Shown: positions 32,105 through 43,119, numbered from the stretch's first letter. The stretch: DNA of 64,000 nucleotides from Porphyra umbilicalis (GCA_002049455.2 KV918947.1:87177-151176); one strand, 5' to 3'. The notes: generated from the sequence alone by a model not told the origin. Made by a program: numbers and translations.

Positions 32105-34755
32105 ATGGACAAGGCGGACCCCCCCCCCGATGGCGTCGACGACGCGGCCTCCTTGACCGACGCTCGCACGCGCTCCCGCCACGCGTACCTGCGCAAGCGG
32201 GAGGAGGCCAAACTCGCCGCCCTCAAAGCCGAACTCGACGACGAGCGGGAGCTGTTTGCGGGCGCCCGCCTCACCGCCCGGGAGCGGGCGGCGATTGCGC
32301 TCAAGGAGCAGACGTACGCGTTGGCCGTGGCGCGCGCCGCCGAGGAGGCGGGGGTGGGGGGGGGGCGCCACGGCCGCCGGGGAGGGCGGCGGCGACAGCG
32401 ACGGCGACGGCGACGGCGCGCGCGGCGGCGGCGGCGACCTGGTGGGGGGGGACGCCGTCGGCCTGCGCGCGTTTGGGGAGGGCACCGCCCCGGCGGGCGG
32501 GGGGGCGCCCGCCGAGCCGCCCGTCGTGCTGCCGACGCCCGCCGGCCTCGTCGGGGGGGCGGGGGGGGGGCTCCACGGGCTCGTGACGCCGGCGCCCGCG
32601 GGGGGGGGGTGGGGGCGGCCGCGCCGCCGCCCGTGGCGCGGCGGCGGCGGTCTCGGTTCGCGCCCGACCCCGGGCGGGCGGGGGCGGGGGGGGTCCCCCC
32701 CGGCGGTGGCGGCGGCGGCGGCGCCACTGCCGCCGCGGCGCCCCCCCCCCCCTGTCGGCCGCCGAGGCGATGCAAGCGGAACGCGCGGCACTCCCTATTG
32801 CGGCCTACAAGGAGGAGCTCCTCGCCGCCCTCCGCCAGTACCAGGTGCTCATTGTCGAGGGCGAAACGGGGTCGGGCAAAACGACGCAGCTCCCCCAGTA
32901 CCTCCTCGACGGCGGTTACCGCAGCATTTGCTGCACGCAGCCGCGGCGGGTGGCGGCCATGAGCGTCGCCGCCCGCGTGGCGGCCGAGCGGAGCGTCGCC
33001 CTCGGCTCCACGGTCGGCTACTCGATCCGCTTTGAGGATTGCACGTCAGAGGCGACGGTGCTCAAGTATTTGACCGACGGCATGCTCCTCCGCGAGTTCC
33101 TCTCCGAACCCGACCTCGCCTCGTACGACGTGATTATGGTTGACGAGGCGCACGAGCGGTCGTTGTCGACAGACGTGGTGATGGGCCTCGTCAAGGACAT
33201 TGCGCGCTTTCGGGGCGACGGCCTCCGCGTCATCATTGCGTCGGCGACGCTCAACGCGTCCAAGTTTTGTGACTACTTTGACGGTGCGCCGCTCTTCTCC
33301 ATCCCGGGCCGCCGCTTTCCCGTGGACATCCTCTACACGCGCGCGCCCGAGGCCAACTACCTCGACGCCGCCGCCGTGACGGTGTTGCAGGTGCACGCGT
33401 CGCAGCCGGCGGGGGACATCCTCGTCTTTCTTGCGGGGCAGGATGAGATTGAGGACCTGGAAGAGGCGCTGCGGGAGCGCACCCGCGGGCGGGGGTCGGA
33501 GCTCGGGGAGCTCCTCATTGCCCCCATCTACGCGTCGCTGCCGTCAGAGCAGCAGGCCGCCATCTTTACGCCGACGCCGGCGGGCGCGCGCAAGGTCGTC
33601 CTCGCGACCAACATTGCGGAAACGTCCGTGACCATCCCGGGGGTCGTCTACGTCATTGACCCGGGGTTTGCCAAGCAAAAGGCGTACAACGCGGCGACGG
33701 GGATGGAGAGCCTCCTCGTCGTGCCCATCTCCCGTGCGGCGGCGGTGCAGCGCGCGGGGCGCGCCGGCCGCACGCAGGCGGGCAAGTGCTTTCGGCTCTA
33801 CACCAAGTGGTCGTTCACGCACGAGATGGAGGACCAGCCAGTGCCCGAGCTCCTCCGCTCCAACCTCGCGCAGGTCGTGCTGCTGCTCATGTCGCTCGGC
33901 ATTGACAACCTCCTCGCCTTTGATTTTGTCGACGCGCCGCCGCCCGAGACGCTCCTCCGGTCGCTCGAACTCCTCTACGCCCTCGGCGCGCTGTCGCCCG
34001 CGGGGAAGCTGACCAAGCGGGGCCGGCGGATGGCGGAGCTGCCCCTCGAGCCCCTCATGGCCGCCGCCGTCGTGGCGTCAGAGACGTATGGCTGCACGGA
34101 GGAGGTCATCACCATTTGCGCGATGCTGTCGGTGGCCGGCGCCCTCTTTTACCGCCCCAAAGCCAAGGCCGTCCTCGCCGACGCGGCACGGGCGGCGTTT
34201 GCCCGCGCGTCGGCGGGCCGCGGCGGCGGCGGCGGCGGCGGGGGGGACCACCTGGCGCTCCTCGCGTGTTACAACCAGTGGCGCGACAGCGGCCACTCGA
34301 CGCAGTGGTGTTACGAGAATTTCGTGCAGGTGCGCTCCCTCCGCCGCGCGCGGGACGTGCGGGAGCAACTCGACGCGCTCCTCGACCGCGTCGACGTGCC
34401 GCGGGCGTCGGTGCTCGACGCGGGCGACGGCGACTTGACGCCGGTCGTCAAGGCGCTGACCGCTGGGTACTTTCCGCACGCGTGTCGGTTGACCAAGGCG
34501 GGCCTGTACCGCACCGTCAAGGGCGGCACAACCGTCCACGTGCACCCGTCATCGGCGCTGTATCGCTCCGAGCGGCTGCCGCGGTACGTCTTGTACCACG
34601 AGCTGGTGCTCACGTCCAAGGAGTTTATGCGGGCTGTGAGTGAAATCGAGCCGGGCTGGCTGCGGGAAGTCGCCCCGCACTATTATACGGAGCAAGACGT
34701 GGACGTGGCGGCGGCGTCGGCCAAGATGCCCCGCGCCGTTGGCCGCCGCTCCTAG
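32105..34755 (+). CDS. DHX16: DEAH-box RNA helicase of the Prp2/DHX16 type, with frame breaks in the N-terminal linker
   Basis: The uninterrupted frame from the ATG at 32770 (661 residues) carries the whole motor. It has Walker A GETGSGKT (31-38), [20 protein letters not shown] (125-128), [24 protein letters not shown] and QRAGRAGR (327-334), followed by HA2 and OB-fold regions with a poly-Gly insert. The real start is probably ATG 32105 (accATGG). It opens a charged segment, [20 protein letters not shown] followed by an acidic DDERELF block, that matches the conserved N-terminal region of Prp2/DHX16. The linker between 32350 and 32752 changes frame at G10 runs (32356-32365, 32600-32609) and at the C12 run 32741-32752. 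Prp2 activates the spliceosome before the first catalytic step. The gene is intronless and convergent with the TIR-kinase gene. Confidence 0.85.
32741..32752 (+). repeat. C12 homopolymer ahead of the helicase core
   Basis: Twelve C lie just before the codons for Leu-Ser-Ala-Ala-Glu-Ala-Met that lead into the helicase core. The ATG-32105 frame would join the core if the run were 13 or 10. Confidence 0.85.
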
Positions 34756-35235
34756 GCGGGGGGGGGGGGTGGGCGGGTTGGGTGGGGGTGGGAGGGGTGC
34801 ACCTTTGCCGTGGGCGTCGGCACCAGTGCCGGAGCGACGGCGGGGCGCCGCCGTGAGTGTGGCGACGCGACGAAACAATGCAAACACGGTTGGGAGCCGC
34901 CGCACGGGCGCTCCCGATCAAACCTCTGGTGCCGACGAGTCAACCAAGCGCGCGCAGGACGGGCCTGGCCGAGTGCACGTGCTTCTTACTTTGCTTGCTT
35001 GGCCTTCCTCCACACTACTCCCGCCCGGACCGCGCACCTGGCGGGTCTGGCACACAGGGGACAACGCACAACGTCGCATGGCAGACGGCTAGAAAGAAAA
35101 AGAAAAGAACAAAACTGGTAGACCCCCCCTGCGTACCCCAATGCCCCTCCACCCCCTCGGCCGCGCGCGAGGCGGCTGGACACCCGTGCGCCCCCCCTCC
35201 CCCCGTCGGCCGCGGCACCATCCACCGCTCCCCCC
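34756..35235. other. Convergent intergenic spacer
   Basis: These 480 bp separate the stop codons of the helicase (plus) and the TIR-kinase (minus). The spacer contains a G11 run just after the helicase stop and an A/G-rich stretch near 35088-35115. No gene or clear polyadenylation signal was recognised. Confidence 0.5.
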
Positions 35236-36306
35236 TCAATTGTGGTTGCCGACGCGGTGGCAGAGAAAGTCGAGCCGCCGCACCAGGTCTGGCGTCTTGG
35301 GTCGCCGCGACGGCTCGTCCCGCATGCATGCAATGATCATCTCGCGGAGCTCGGGGATGCACAACTCGGGGCTGGTTGGCGACGGCGGGGGGATTTGGAG
35401 CTTCTCCCCGCGGCTGCCCACACGAAAGACCACCTGCATGGGGTGGTCGTCCCGCCACGGCTTTTCGCACATGACCAGCTCCCAGAGGATGACGCCAAAC
35501 GAGAAGACGTCCGACTGCTCGTCAAACGGATCCTGCCGCAGCAGCTCTGGGGCCATCCACTCGGGCGTGCCGCCGGGCCCCGTGTTGACGTACGAGGAGA
35601 CGCGGAGGCGGGAGAGCCCAAAGTCAGTGATCTTGACCTCCCGCACGTTGGTGCCGAGGAGGATGTTTGGGGACTTGCAGTCCCGGTGGATCACCACCGG
35701 GTACTGCGAGTGGAGGTAGTCGAGGCCCTTGGCAACGCCAAATGCAATCCACAGCGTCTTGAGCAGCGGGAACGGCCCGAGGTTGTTCCGCCGCCGCCGG
35801 TGGATGGCCCGGTACAGGGAGCCGCCGGGCATAAACTCGAGGATGATGGCCAGGTTGGGGTGGTGGATGCACGCGCCGAGGAAGGTGACCACGTTGGGGT
35901 GTTCGAGCATGCTCATCAGCTTCATCTCAACCATGAATTCCGCCATGACCGCGTGCGGGTCGTCGTCCTCCACCTTTTGCAGCGTCTTGGCGGCGACCAT
36001 GGTGCGGTCGAGCTTGCACTTGTACACCTCCCCAAAGCCGCCGGCGCCAATGCGGGGGCCAAACACCAGGGACTTGAAGTCGACCGCCCACTGGTCCCGC
36101 CACGTGCGATCGAAAAACGTTTGGGAGACGGTCTCGTTGGGCGTCGGCTCATTCTCCGTGTCGGAGAAGAGCTCCCCTTGCTTCATACCATCCTTCTTCA
36201 TCAGCAGCGTGTCGGCCAACCGCAGCGGCGCCGGTGGCCGATGCGCACTGCCGTTGAGCCTCCTGCCGTGGCCGCCGCCGCCGCGGCCTTCACGACCACC
36301 GCCGCC

Positions 36307-36337
<31 letters not shown>

Positions 36338-38564
36338 CCATCGTCCCGACCACCACCGCCGTCGCGCCCGCCCGCGGCGGCCGCTCCGGCGCCACCCTTG
36401 CCCGGCACCGTGTTGCCGAGGTCCCGCTCCGCCCCCCCCCGCCCGTCCGCGCGCGATGCTTTGCCACCCGGGGGCACCCCCCCGCCCGACGAGCCGGCCC
36501 GCTCCCGCCCCGACCGCCCCGTCGTCGCGCCCGTTGCGCCCGGCCCCACCCGCACGGCGCTGCCCGACCCTCCATTGACCATGCCGAGGAGGTCGTCCCC
36601 ATCCTCGTCCGGGGGCCCCGTGTCCACGTCGTCCAGCCCCGCGAGCGCGAGGAGGATCTCGTCGAGGAGCATCCGCGCCGACTCAAACGCCGCCTCCCGG
36701 CAGTCAATGCCCTCGGTCGCAACCAGCCGCCGCGCGAGCGGCGTCAAGTCGCAAGAGCGCCAAAAGAGGGGGATGATAAAGTTGCCCTGCGAGTCGAAAT
36801 CTCGGCAGTAGGCCAACGAGAAGGCCTCTGTACACTCCACCGAGTGGAAATACTCGTCTGATAGCAGGGCGAGAAAGACGCGGGACTGGTTGATCGCCTC
36901 CATCACCGGCTCGTGCACAACGCCCCGCTTGCGCACCGACACCGACCGCGGCTCGGCATTGTACACCCGCATCCGCGTGCTGTCCTTCTCCCGCAAATAG
37001 TTGATCATGCGGAGCGCAGCGTCCGCGTCCGCCTGCGCGTAGGAGAAGAAAACGTCGTACGTGACGGGCGAACGAGGGGAGGAGGGCAGCGACGGGGCGG
37101 TGGAGGAGGTCATGGAGATGGCCGACGACGCTGCCGACTGCAGGCCGGAAGCCCCGAGCGCGCTCGGCGAGCGGGCCCCCGACGGGGCGCGTTGAAAGGA
37201 GGAGTTTTTGGGGCTCGGCAGCCCGAGCGGCGCCGCCACCGCCACCGCCGAGGTGGACGGTCCGAGGCCTGCCGACGGCACCGACGCGATCGGCGCGCCC
37301 GACGAGGTCAACAACCGCAGGCGCGCACGCGTAAACATCTCCACGTCCTTGGTGATGTCCGTGTCTGGGAGGAGGATTTTGACCGTCTTGAGCGGCAGCC
37401 CCATTTGCATCCACGCAAACGACACCTCCACGGCGGCTTGCACAAAGTGCTTCCGGCGGCTCGGGCTGAGCAGCGCCCCAGACAGGGGGATGAGCACCGA
37501 CGAAATTTGCACGTCGCCGCCAATGACCGTCGTCAAGCACTTCATAATGTCGAGGACGATGTTGTCGTCGCGGGTTAGCTCGTCGCCGGGGTCCTCGTAC
37601 ACGAGCAGCCGCTTGTACTCAAAGCCGGCCGGCCGCTGCGCGCGTTGGAGTTTGCGGCTGAGCCAACAGTGGTAGTGCCGCCGGTAGCTGGCTTGCGGCT
37701 TGGACTCCCGCTCCAGCTGCTCGAGGCTGATACCCGACCGGTTGAGCGCCGCGAGCGCCGAATCCCGGTTGCCCTTGTAGCTGCCCCGCTCCCGCAGGTA
37801 GACAATCAGCAGGTCCGTCTCGTCGACGGGGGCGAGGCCCTCCACAGAGCCCTGCATCAGCTCGATGCGGCCAGTGTAGTCCTTCCTAAGCACATTGATA
37901 AACGCCTGGCGAACGAGGCCGAGCTGCGCCGGCGGCCCGTAGCGGGAGCCCGTCGAGCACGCCGACGCGGAGCGCTCTGGGAGGTCGGGCGCGCTGCCGC
38001 TGCCGCCGCCGCCGCCGTCGCCGCCGCCGCCACCACCACCACCCGAGCTCGGCGGCGCAAACGGCTCCTTCCCCGACGACGTCCGCAGGGGCACCCCGCG
38101 GCCCGTCGAGCCCTCCCGCCCCCGCGGCGTGGACGGCAACGAGGCGGCCTCCGACGCCTCGCGCGACGGCGGCGCGGGCGCACTCGCCCCCACATCCGAC
38201 GCTGCCGACGGGAGCGGTCCCGGCGGGGGCGTCCCCCCCATGCCGGCGGCGCCCGGCGACGCGCCGACGCCCCCCCCGCCCCCCCCGCCGCCGCCGCCCC
38301 CACCCCCCCCCGCTCCCCATACGCCCCCGACGGGCTGGCCGCGTGCGCCGACGAGCGGCGGGTGGGGAGGCCGTGGCCCGCCCGGTCGTCGTCGCCCGCG
38401 CCCGCGGTGAGGCGCTTAAACGGGGGGGGACTGCCTTTGCGTCTCCTCCGCCCGCCGGGCGCAGCGTCGGCGTCGGCAACGACGGCGGCGACCGCCGCCG
38501 CCGACGCGCGCGTCCGCCGCCGCGTCGAGGAGCGGGTGCGGACGGTGGAGAGGACGGTGCCCAT
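35236..38564 (-). CDS. TIR-domain plus Raf-like (TKL) protein kinase, probably N-myristoylated
   Basis: The continuous frame from ATG 38241 encodes 1001 residues. Residues about 110-303 form an unrecognised alpha/beta region that may be macro-domain-like (VLIPLSGALLS, LPLKTVKILLPD). Residues about 394-530 are a TIR domain (TYDVFFSYAQAD, FLALLSDEYFHS, FIIPLFW). A Gly/Ser-rich linker follows, including a run of about 15 Gly. Residues about 725-990 are a TKL/Raf-type kinase with IGAGGFGEVY (from 731), Lys752, HRDCKSPN (Asp854), DFG (Asp873) and GGTPEWMAPELL, all catalytic residues present. A better start lies upstream at 38564 in a perfect Kozak context (gccaccATGG) encoding MGTVLS, an N-myristoylation consensus. 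It is in another frame and must join across the C-run region 38233-38309. The TIR acidic residue near VECTEA is shifted by one from the plant position, so NADase activity is uncertain. Confidence 0.85.
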
Positions 38565-38583
38565 GGTGGCGGGCGGGCGGGCC

Positions 38584-39976
38584 GGGGGGGGGGGGGGGGG
38601 GGGGGGGGATGCGTGCGTGGGCGCCGCGCCGCCGGTGGCGGTGGCGGCGGCGGCGGCGGTGGCGGTGGGTCGGCGGTGCCGACACGGGTGAGCCGCGGGC
38701 GGAGCGGGGCGCGCGCGTGGGCCCTCCCGCCACACACCACCGACCGGCCCGTCGACGGGGGGCCACCGCCACACCGACCCGCCCGTCGACGGGCGGGCGG
38801 CGATACGGGGGTGCGAAAAAAGAGACGGGGCGACCGAGCGCGGACGGTCGTGGCACCGCGGTGGCACCGCGGCGGTCAAGGGACGGCGCCCCGGATGGCA
38901 AACAGGCGCCGCGAGTGTCGGTCGATGGCCCGACTGGGGGGGTCGGTGGCACACACACAAACCGCCGCAGACGGGCGGCGGCGGGAAGACGGGGGGGGGG
39001 GTGGGGGGAGGGGGGGGGGGGGGGGGGGGGGGGGGGTCGTGACGGGCCGACTCGATTGCGACGCAGACACCGCGCGACGACCGGCGGTCGCGTCGGCGCC
39101 GCCGCCGCCGCCGCCCCGCTACCACCGCCCGCGGCGACGACTGTGCACGGACAGCGCTGCGGCCGCAGGCGGGCCAGGCGGGGTCGGCGCACCCGACACG
39201 CGCCGCCGGGCCGGTGGAGCGGCCGCCCCCCTCACGCCGACGCGGCGACGCCCGCGTCGACTGTCGTCCCCCAAAACGGGGTGCGTCCGCCGACCGCGCT
39301 GCGTGGGCGCCCGCCGCCGCCCGCCCACGGGCGTGCCACACGGCGAGCGGGCCGGCGCGACGGTGGCGGCACACGCCGACCGCCACGGGCGGCGGCAACT
39401 CAGCCGATGGGAGGGGGGGCGGGAGGGGAGGGGCAAGGCAAGGCCTGAGCAACAACGTAAGGCGCGGGCAGAGGCGTGTGGCGTGGGCGGCGGGGGGAGC
39501 GGGGGGGAAGGATGACAGCCGGGAACGAGGGGCGGCAGCATCAACGCACGCCACGTGCACGCGCCGGCCGCGCGCCGTGCCCCGCCGCGCGCCCGGGTCG
39601 CCCGCGACCCGACCGGCGGGGCCGCGGCGGGCGGCGGGCGGGGTGGCGCTGCCCCCGTGCACCCAAACGAGGGGGGGGGGGGGGGGGGGGGGGGAAAGGC
39701 AAGAAAATGGAAACAAGACGAAACGAGCGCGGCGGCCGGCAACGCAACGGAACGCGCGGGCCCGCGCGGCGGCGGCGTGCGGCGGCGCCCGCCACTCCAC
39801 CCCCGACGCGGGTGTGGGAGGTGGTGGGGGGGGGGGCGGGCCCGCGCCACCGTGGTTCCGGTTGTGGCCCTCGCGGCGTGGGCGTCGCCGCCGCCGCCGC
39901 CCCGCGGGCCGCGCCCGCAAAGCCGGATTGGCGCGCACTTCACTTGGCCTTTTGAGCAAAGGGGGGGGGGGGGGGG
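38584..39976 (+). repeat. Cluster of long poly-G runs upstream of the TIR-kinase
   Basis: G homopolymers of 25 (38584-38608), 27 (39010-39036), 24 (39671-39694) and 16 (39961-39976) nt, plus several of 8-11, lie in 1.4 kb. The intervening sequence is CG-rich low complexity with motifs such as CCCGTCGACGGGCGG. No gene is supportable. The four long runs have quadruplex potential on the plus strand, that is, the template side of the minus-strand kinase gene. Confidence 0.8.
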
Positions 39977-40510
39977 CCCCCGCCGGCCCCATCATCGCCG
40001 TGCGGCGCATCGTGCGCACGCTCTCGTGGGTGGGGTGGCGCGCCGGTGCCTGTGTTCCAAGATTTGCCCCTTGTTTTTTTTGGTTTCTCCCACTTGCGCC
40101 ACTGGATGCGCCCCCCACCCCCCCCCCCCCCACCGTCTTTCCGACGCACGTCGACGACGCGGGTCCTGTGGCGTCGCCTGTGGCGTCGTCGTCGCCGCAC
40201 AGACCCGTCGCTGCGGCAAGACCGTGGGTCCAGCTGAGCCATTCCACCAAGGATATGGTCCCCGCCACGCTGACGTTCTGACCGCAACGGCCCAAACGGG
40301 GGCAGTGGGAGGGACGCTGGCGGTGGGCGCACGGGGTCGCCGCAGAGCAAACACCCCTGGCTGACCTCGAGATCGCTCCAGCGGCCTTCTTCTGCACGGG
40401 CCTGAATACCAATCAACTGGACTGTCCGGCGAGGAGCACCGTTGACAGTGACACCCACAATACGGAATTGAATTTGAAATTGTGCTGCCAGACTGGCTGC
40501 CACTTCCATG

Positions 40511-40908
40511 CTCCACGGTAGGGTTGCACACGACGCCCCTATTTCGAGGGCGTCAGGGGCGTGCGACGGATAAGACGCCTTACTGGCGCCCCATTAGGCA
40601 GCCAAAACGCCCTCACGACGCCCAAAGTAGCACCCTCAATATTCACAATATGGATCAAGTGGCACCCATATTTTGCTTTCTTACGTCATTTTTGTGTCAA
40701 GACTGGGTGCCTGTCCCCAACCAAGGTGCACAGCCGCCACCTGCTGAAACATGTAGACCCCCCTGAAATCTTTCGCTTCGCGACGCCTTGCTGACGCCCT
40801 TTTGAGTTGGGACGTTAGGGGCGCGCGACGCCCAAATGACGCCCTGGTGACGCCCTTAACGACGCCCTTAACGACGCCCCGGGCGTTCTGAGCAACCCTA
40901 CTCCACGG
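40511..40908. mobile_element. hAT-type MITE with perfect 8-bp target-site duplication
   Basis: The element 40519-40900 (382 bp) starts TAGGGTTGC and ends GCAACCCTA. It is flanked by CTCCACGG at 40511-40518 and again at 40901-40908. Terminal sequence and 8-bp duplication are the signature of the hAT superfamily. The interior is rich in GACGCCC/GGGCGTC units in both orientations and has no transposase. Confidence 0.9.
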
Positions 40909-41762
40909 TGCTCTGCGGTGCAGGGGGCGCTCGCTGCCTGTGCCCCATCTTGCTACGGTATCCGCAGCATGGCGACCGACTACACCTTCGGGACTGCTGT
41001 GCAAAGGCACATCTAAATTTAGTGTGTTCCTAGCTGCCGCCGCTGCCTCACACAGCGAGAAAGGGGAGAATCCTGTTCGGCCCGTATGTCGGCCTGGACC
41101 ACACTGGGTGCTCAGAATCGTATAGTGCTGAGGCGCAAGCTTCTGCACAACACAAGAAAAACTCCGACGGTCTAAAACCAAAGTGAGAACGCTACGGGAT
41201 CTTCGAGTGCTTCTATGACACTGCGACATGTATCCTCCTGTGATGGGCGACCTCTTGGCGTTTTTTACGCAAGCTCGAGAACACTGACCAGAATAGGGCC
41301 ATGATGACATGGGAGGCGGACCACACAGCTCTCACCATGGTCCAGCGGATGGTCAGTTCTGAGGGGCTCTGCGTCGACTGATTCTCTGCGGCTCTGCGTT
41401 GACTGGTCTTCTGCGGCTCGCAACGAACATGCAGTGCCCCTACAGGGGCACTGGGCCCCGTAGCTATAGCCGCGCGGCCCCTCCGCGGCACCAATTCCCA
41501 GCGGGTGAGCGAGGCTCGGGTCCGCTAGAATTGATAGGATGTTCGCGGCTCACGTCTAAAATAATTGTTTATAATTGTACATTAGTGTGACGTCTAAATA
41601 TCATCAAGGTTAAGTGGGTCTGGATGCCACCGTTCAAGCTGCGAGCCCGTCTCCTACGCGGACCCTGCCCCGTGTCCCACTCTGCTGCGACACACCCAGC
41701 CATTGCCTCTCTACCCCTTTCCCCCCACTTGACCCTCAGCCCGCTCGTGAAGCCCCGCAACC
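40909..41762. other. Intergenic upstream of the NDUFA9-like gene
   Basis: A direct repeat TCTGCGGCTCTGCGT/TCTGCGGCTCGCAAC lies at 41384-41425. The sequence becomes AT-richer at 41555-41600 (ATAATTGTTTATAATTGTAC), a possible core-promoter region about 170 bp before the ATG. No gene is seen. Confidence 0.45.
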
Positions 41763-42818
41763 ATGTCTGGCTCCACTGCCATGCGGGCGCTGACGCGCGG
41801 CCACGGCGGCCGGGCGTCGGTGTCTGGCGTGACCGCGTCGGTCTTTGGCGGCACCGGCTTCCTCGGCCGCTACGTCGTCAACGCGCTCGGGCGGATCGGC
41901 TCGCAGGTCGTCACGCCTTACCGCGGGGATGAGCTTGAGTCGCGCCGCCTGCGGCTGATGGGCGACCTCGGCCAAATTGTGCCGATGCCGTTTGAGCTCC
42001 GCGACGCGGCGTCGGTCGGCCGCGCCGTTGCCCCCTCCTCGGTCGTCATCAACCTTATCGGCAAGGCCTACCCGACGCGGTACTACACCTTGGAGCAGGC
42101 GCACGTGGATGCGCCCCGGACGCTGGCGCGGGCGGCCGCCGAGGCCGGCGCCGCCCACTTTGTGCACGTCTCGACGGTCGCCCCGCCGCCGTCGGCGGTC
42201 GTTGGCCGCTCCGAGTGGTTCCGCACCAAGGCTGCCGGCGAGGCGGCGGTGCGGGAGGAGTTCCCCACCGCGACGATTGTGCGGGTCACGGAAATGTTTG
42301 GCGCCGAAGACCGCTTCCTGACCCGCATGGGCGAGTGGACCGCCAAGTACCGCGCGGTGTTTATGGCGGGCGACGGCACCGCGCCGGTGCAGCCGGTGCA
42401 CGTGCGGGATGTGGCGGCGGCGGTCGCCACCGCCGCGCGGGACGTGGAGGGCTTCCGCGGGCGGGACGTGGAGGTTGGTGGCGCGGACGTCGTGCCCCTC
42501 GCCGAAGTCGTTGAGTTTGTCAAGGCGGCGACTAAGCGGGACGTGCCGGCGGTGGCGGTGCCGACCATGGTCATGGAGGCGGCGGTCGGGCTAACGGGCA
42601 AGCGGCTGCCGTTTGTCAATGCCACGCCCCGGTGGTCCGTGGAGGACGTGCGGCGGGAGGCGGCGGGCGTGGCGCTATCGACGACGCCGGCGGAGGGGGT
42701 GCTGCGGTTGTCGGATATGGGCATCGTGCCGGTGACGTACGATGGGGAGTTTGGGGAGGAGGTGCTCCGCCGGTTCCACAAGGGCGGCGACCGGAGTGCG
42801 CTATTCTACACGCACTAG
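41763..42818 (+). CDS. NDUFA9: NADH dehydrogenase (ubiquinone) 1 alpha subcomplex subunit 9-like protein
   Basis: The 351-residue protein has the atypical short-chain dehydrogenase fold of the complex I 39-kDa accessory subunit. The nucleotide-binding motif GGTGFLGR is at residues 29-36. It is followed by the family-typical string VVTPYRGDELESRRLRLMGD, then VINLIGKAYPT, AAHFVHVSTVA, and PVHVRDVAAAVATAARD. Length fits the family (about 350-400). The N-terminus is short and contains Arg residues, compatible with a mitochondrial presequence (MSGSTAMRALTRGHGGRA). The start ATG 41763 is in a good context (caaccATGT) and no upstream in-frame ATG is compelling. In complex I this subunit binds NADPH structurally at the matrix side. 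The gene is intronless and convergent with the cap methyltransferase. Confidence 0.92.
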   Translation: MSGSTAMRALTRGHGGRASVSGVTASVFGGTGFLGRYVVNALGRIGSQVVTPYRGDELESRRLRLMGDLGQIVPMPFELRDAASVGRAVAPSSVVINLIGKAYPTRYYTLEQAHVDAPRTLARAAAEAGAAHFVHVSTVAPPPSAVVGRSEWFRTKAAGEAAVREEFPTATIVRVTEMFGAEDRFLTRMGEWTAKYRAVFMAGDGTAPVQPVHVRDVAAAVATAARDVEGFRGRDVEVGGADVVPLAEVVEFVKAATKRDVPAVAVPTMVMEAAVGLTGKRLPFVNATPRWSVEDVRREAAGVALSTTPAEGVLRLSDMGIVPVTYDGEFGEEVLRRFHKGGDRSALFYTH

Positions 42819-43119
42819 ACGTGATCCTCATGGTCACAGCGGCTCCACTTTTTCTTTTTGTTGCATCGCGTCCTCGCATCCCCGTTCTTGTACCAGCCAC
42901 CGCGCCATGTTGTTGTTTCTCTTCTCTTTTTCTTTTGTTTTGCTCCCCCTCGTGGCCGCTCCCACCACTGACACGGCCGTACGACCTCAGTCAGTTCCAC
43001 ATTCGTCCCGACGCTCGCCCTGGCGCTGCCCCGATGTCCGCATCGGCTGCCCCTTGTGGTCAACGCCGTGAGCCCCACCGCCCGCCACGGGTCCTGGCGC
43101 CCACCGCCTGCTGCCCGGC

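Noticed and set aside
35242-36861. A 539-codon plus-strand frame opposite the kinase domain
   Set aside because: It is the antisense shadow of strongly conserved kinase and TIR coding sequence and has no domain of its own.
37857-40412. An 851-codon minus-strand frame overlapping the TIR-kinase start
   Set aside because: Only its part downstream of ATG 38564 is plausible (as the kinase N-terminus). The rest is Pro/Arg-rich and runs through poly-G tracts.
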